NCBI GenBank assembly: GCA_018894105.1
Contig: CM032124.1
Span: 2,961,501 to 3,025,500 of the forward strand
DNA: 64,000 nt
Reading direction: 5' to 3'
Source: Jacaranda mimosifolia
Taxonomy: Eukaryota > Streptophyta > Magnoliopsida > Lamiales > Bignoniaceae
Shown: one piece after another, positions 60,672-64,000 of the stretch
Layout: each line of letters begins with the position of its first letter
Position numbering within the stretch: the stretch's first letter is position 1
Made by a program: the position numbers and the translations under genes
The notes under the pieces: generated by a model
The model's input: the letters and a program-made list of their open reading frames with translations, nothing else
Told to the model about the DNA's origin: nothing
Database searches by the model: none

Positions 60672-61884
60672 ACAGTAGCACAAAGCTGCCAAGGATTTCT
60701 GACGCATGGAGATCTTCATTCAACCTTATTAGGTCTAGGACCTCTAAGTTGCTTAAACAAAACGTTTCCTTTCATTCTGTTCATATTATAATGGTCAACT
60801 CCTTGTTACACTACTGTACTGTGAGTAAAAACATTTAGGTTGTTTTTGCTTGTGATTTCGTTTTCTATTTTTCATTCTTGAGAGAAAGTAGTGAGATTTT
60901 TGTATTTAAGAGGTAGAAAATTTATTTGAGAGTATGGTTGATTGTCAAGTAAAAGTGTAATGATTACAGTTGAATTGATCACTAATGGAAGTTATGAGAT
61001 GCTGTTTGGATGTGAGATTTTTTTTTTCTAGAAAAACTTGTGAGCTGATGATTGATTATGAGGTTTTTTGTTAAAAAAAAATTATGAGATGATTGATTGT
61101 GAGTTATAAGTTAAAATATTGTGTATGTAATATATATTATATAGTATTTATATATAGGATTTATTAGAGTAAAGTAAAATTAATAAATTATACTTTACAA
61201 TAACTAAGAAATTTTATTTAAATATTAAAATTTATTTGCAAATATAATCATATTATGAAAATATTTTTATTGAAATGTTAAAATATACATGTAATATAAT
61301 AATATATTAGAAACATAATTTTATTTAAATATTAAAATATTACATGTAATTATAATTATATAGTATCAAAATAATTTTGTTTATAAATTAAAAATATTAC
61401 TTATAAATATAATTATATGTGAAACTAGTTTTATTTAAATATTATAATATTATGTATAAATATAATTCTATATTATGACATAATTATATATATATATTAA
61501 AATATACATGTAAATATAAATTTTTAGGAAAATTCAAGAGAAAAACTATGGAGAATAGGTGGAGAGGCAAAAAAAATTTAAGAGGGAGGCACGATGGTTG
61601 GTAAAGGTGGGGAAGGCGAATCTGGAGGACTGGGGGGCCATCTTTTTTCATTCCATCATAACAAAGGCCTGGGACATTTCCTTCCCTTTTCATGGGGCAG
61701 ATGGTACGTCAAACCAAGTATGCAAAAGAGGATTTAGGATGTGGGGGGTCTTCATCCTTCAGAATCAAATGGAAATAAACTGGGTCTAAGGGTTTAATGG
61801 GTCTATTGACCCCATATGGCTCCTCCTCCTCTCTCTTTTTTTTTTTTTTTTTTGTGGGGGTGGGGGAGGGGGCGGTGTTGGACA
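60672..61884. other. 3' flank of copy C, AT-rich, no other gene
   Basis: The first 100-150 bases are probably the last 3'UTR exon. Then comes very AT-rich sequence (61080-61500, many TAAATATTA units) and a short G-rich part (61540-61800). A T run and G run lie at 61836-61875. No gene is supported. Confidence 0.45.
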
Positions 61885-62085
61885 AAAAAATTTAAGTGGG
61901 TTCGACGCCGATTACCATTAAGGTCAGGGCATGCCCCCAAATTATATGGACACTTATAGGAGTACTCACATATCGTCCACCAATTGATCTCCCACGGTGG
62001 CAGAGACAGTCAAACACGCAACTTTTGTGAGGCCATGTGACTCCTCTTCTGATCCTCTCATTTTCTACAAGGACTTCCACAAAAA
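61885..62085 (-). repeat. Possible SINE or other short repeat
   Basis: The stretch is more GC-balanced than its surroundings. On the minus strand it has GTTGCGTGTTTGACTGTC, somewhat like a B box, and ends near a T-rich tract. I see no certain A box, tail or target duplication, so this is only a suggestion. Confidence 0.25.
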
Positions 62086-63238
62086 CTACATATTACACAT
62101 GATTTTTATAGGTCAATCGCACGTTTTTCTTTGTTTTATCTTTTTTATTTCTTTCATAAATTCTAGTGAAACAGTATTGCAATAAATGAACTCAAAATAG
62201 TTCCATCAATATATATTTTTCAAAGATTGATCAGATACATAATAATTTCACATTTATATTTCAAGTTTAAGAAGTACAAAGAATTACATTATTTATTATC
62301 AAAACATTATGTTCAATTAAAAAGTATTATATCCCAACACTAATATTATTTTTATTGTTCAAATTCAAAATCAACCTCTCACTCGTATGATCTTACGATT
62401 TTTGAAAACTTTTAAGTGTTTAAATGCATATTTTTGAAAGAAAAAAAAAATCATGGTGCAAGCTCAAAGTATGCTAGCATCCTCATATAAAAAGATACTC
62501 CACCAAAGAATAGGATTAGAACGTATTATATACATTTTAATAAAATTAGAAGATTATCCGCACCTTCTAGAAGATTAAGAAAAGGTCTTATGAATGAGAT
62601 ATATCAGTTTTCGACCTTATTTTATTTTTTTTCGCCCTTAATTCAATAAAAATAGAAATATCATCATAATTTGAAATTTTTAATTGTATACATTCATGTG
62701 GACAAAATAAAATGAGCCTTTGTTTTGTAGAAATACCCTCTCGCCCTGGCCTCCATCCCCTATAATGCGTATCAATTCACGGCTTCTGAAGTAGAATTGA
62801 TACCCAATTTGGGGGTACCATTAAGTCTTACATTTAAAAGGAGAAATATTATAATAAGAAAAATCAATCACTAAATCATATAAATTTTTTAATAAAGTAA
62901 ATGTTCATGCAACATAAATTTAAAACTCAAGGTCCTTACAATTAAAATTAAAAAATATTAAAATGTCATATCTAAAATATATTTGAAAATGTAAATTAAA
63001 GATCAATATTATAATATCAGGGGCATTCTAGAATTTTACTTAATGGGTGTGGTACTCCATCTTTATTTATTAAATGAATCAAACATCACGTTTACACTTG
63101 CTGGCGCTGGGGTGGGGTGGGCGTGGGTTCGATGTGTCCTGCATACCATGTCAGGTAAATATCTGCGAAAATTCTCGAGTATGGATAAAATCGAATCCTT
63201 GTACTCCATTTTTACAAGTGGTCCTAGTTTTAGGTAGC
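62086..63238. other. AT-rich intergenic DNA
   Basis: No gene recognised. A short GC-richer patch at 63090-63160 contains GTGGGTTCGATGTG, too little to call an element. Confidence 0.4.
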
Positions 63239-63935
63239 GATTGATATATAGGAATGGAATTAACATGAAAAATGAATATCATATTATAAATTATTCTATA
63301 TTTGATATGATAAAGAATGTGAAAGGAATAGAATTGTCATTCCTTATTTGATTCTAATATAATGATTGGTATTTAGAAATAATAGGTAGAAATAAAATGA
63401 AAGCATTTTAAATTATCAAATTATCCTTTTGTATAAACTTATTAAAATAAAATATTTATGTCTTATAATTCTATGTTTTTATCATACAATCTTTAATTTT
63501 TTATTTCATAAAAATGCATGACAAAGATTATGATTTATTTATATTTTGAAAGTAAAGTTAATTTTTGGAGGTAAAAATAAAAGAAATGGAGTACTTGTTT
63601 AATTTTTCTTTTACTAGAGTTTGAAGATTGTGAGGGAATTCCGTATAGACAAAAAGATACTATCAAAAAGATATATACGAGAGTTTTTGTGATAGTTTAG
63701 AATTTTTTTATATTAGAGAGCAATTTTGTCAAATACAAAAATTAATTAATTTTTAATAGATTGGAAATAGTTAAACTTATGGGGATAGAAAGAATAGCCA
63801 AACCCATATTTTTAGGAATTGGAATTCCTATAGGAATGAGTATTCCCATTTTTAAGTTATACCAAATATGAACTTATGAATAGATTTGAGAATGATCATT
63901 CAATTCCACCCCATTTTTATATACCAATTATACCA
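63239..63935. mobile_element. Possible MITE with ATATAGGAATGG ends
   Basis: The left part TTGATATATAGGAATGGAAT and right part ATTCCACCCCATTTTTATATA are imperfect inverted repeats, with internal GGAATTGGAATTCC palindromes. No target duplication was confirmed. Confidence 0.4.
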
Positions 63936-64000
63936 TTACTATTTGAAGGTATGAAATTTTAAGTACTCTTTAGTATTTTTTCAACTCATCTGCTTTCATT

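Noticed and set aside
1..64000. tRNA, rRNA or microRNA genes
   Set aside because: No tRNA cloverleaf with good A and B boxes, no rRNA sequence and no hairpin with convincing miRNA features was seen. The inverted repeats found are better explained as transposon ends.

Overview
The window is nuclear DNA from a flowering plant. It is very AT-rich between genes, its genes have introns, and it is full of plant transposons: Tourist/Harbinger-type MITEs, hAT-like elements, a CACTA end, LTR retrotransposons, a SINE and a LINE fragment. The genes are CC-NB-LRR immune receptors. Three tandem plus-strand copies look like the NRC helper clade: they carry an N-terminal MADA-type helix and have NRC-like motifs from the P-loop to the C-terminus. 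NRC receptors are typical of asterids, and Lamiales (sesame-like) is my best guess, by inference only.

Layout. (1) 1-6650: NRC-like copy A, a pseudogene. It has exon 2 only, three frameshifts, and an intron swollen by several transposons. (2) 6650-12830: flank shared with copy B, including a decayed R1-type NLR relic and several TEs. (3) 12836-17510: AT-rich DNA and a 2 kb hAT-like element. (4) 17716-20335, minus strand: an R1-type (late-blight-R1-like) NLR pseudogene. (5) 20626-37500: a solo LTR, MITEs, a truncated long-LTR gypsy element (27038-32542), a CACTA terminus, and a second local duplication (about 25.6-27.0 kb versus 34.7-37.6 kb). (6) 37737-44755: a hAT-like element split by a 6.55 kb Tat-type gypsy element with a perfect 5-bp target duplication. 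(7) 44965-49218: intact NRC-like copy B (888 aa, two coding exons). (8) 49219-55430: B flank with a 1.77 kb solo LTR, a SINE and the second NLR relic. (9) 56712-60545: intact NRC-like copy C (892 aa). (10) 60672-64000: AT-rich DNA with weak repeats and no gene recognised.

How it fits together. In asterids, NRC helpers carry out cell death for many sensor NLRs, and R1-type receptors fall in the sensor group. This window therefore holds two intact candidate helpers beside decayed sensor-type genes. Copies A and B share several kilobases of flank, so each can serve as the empty-site control for transposons in the other. That comparison supports most of the TE boundaries given here. All family names come from motif recognition by eye; no database search was run.
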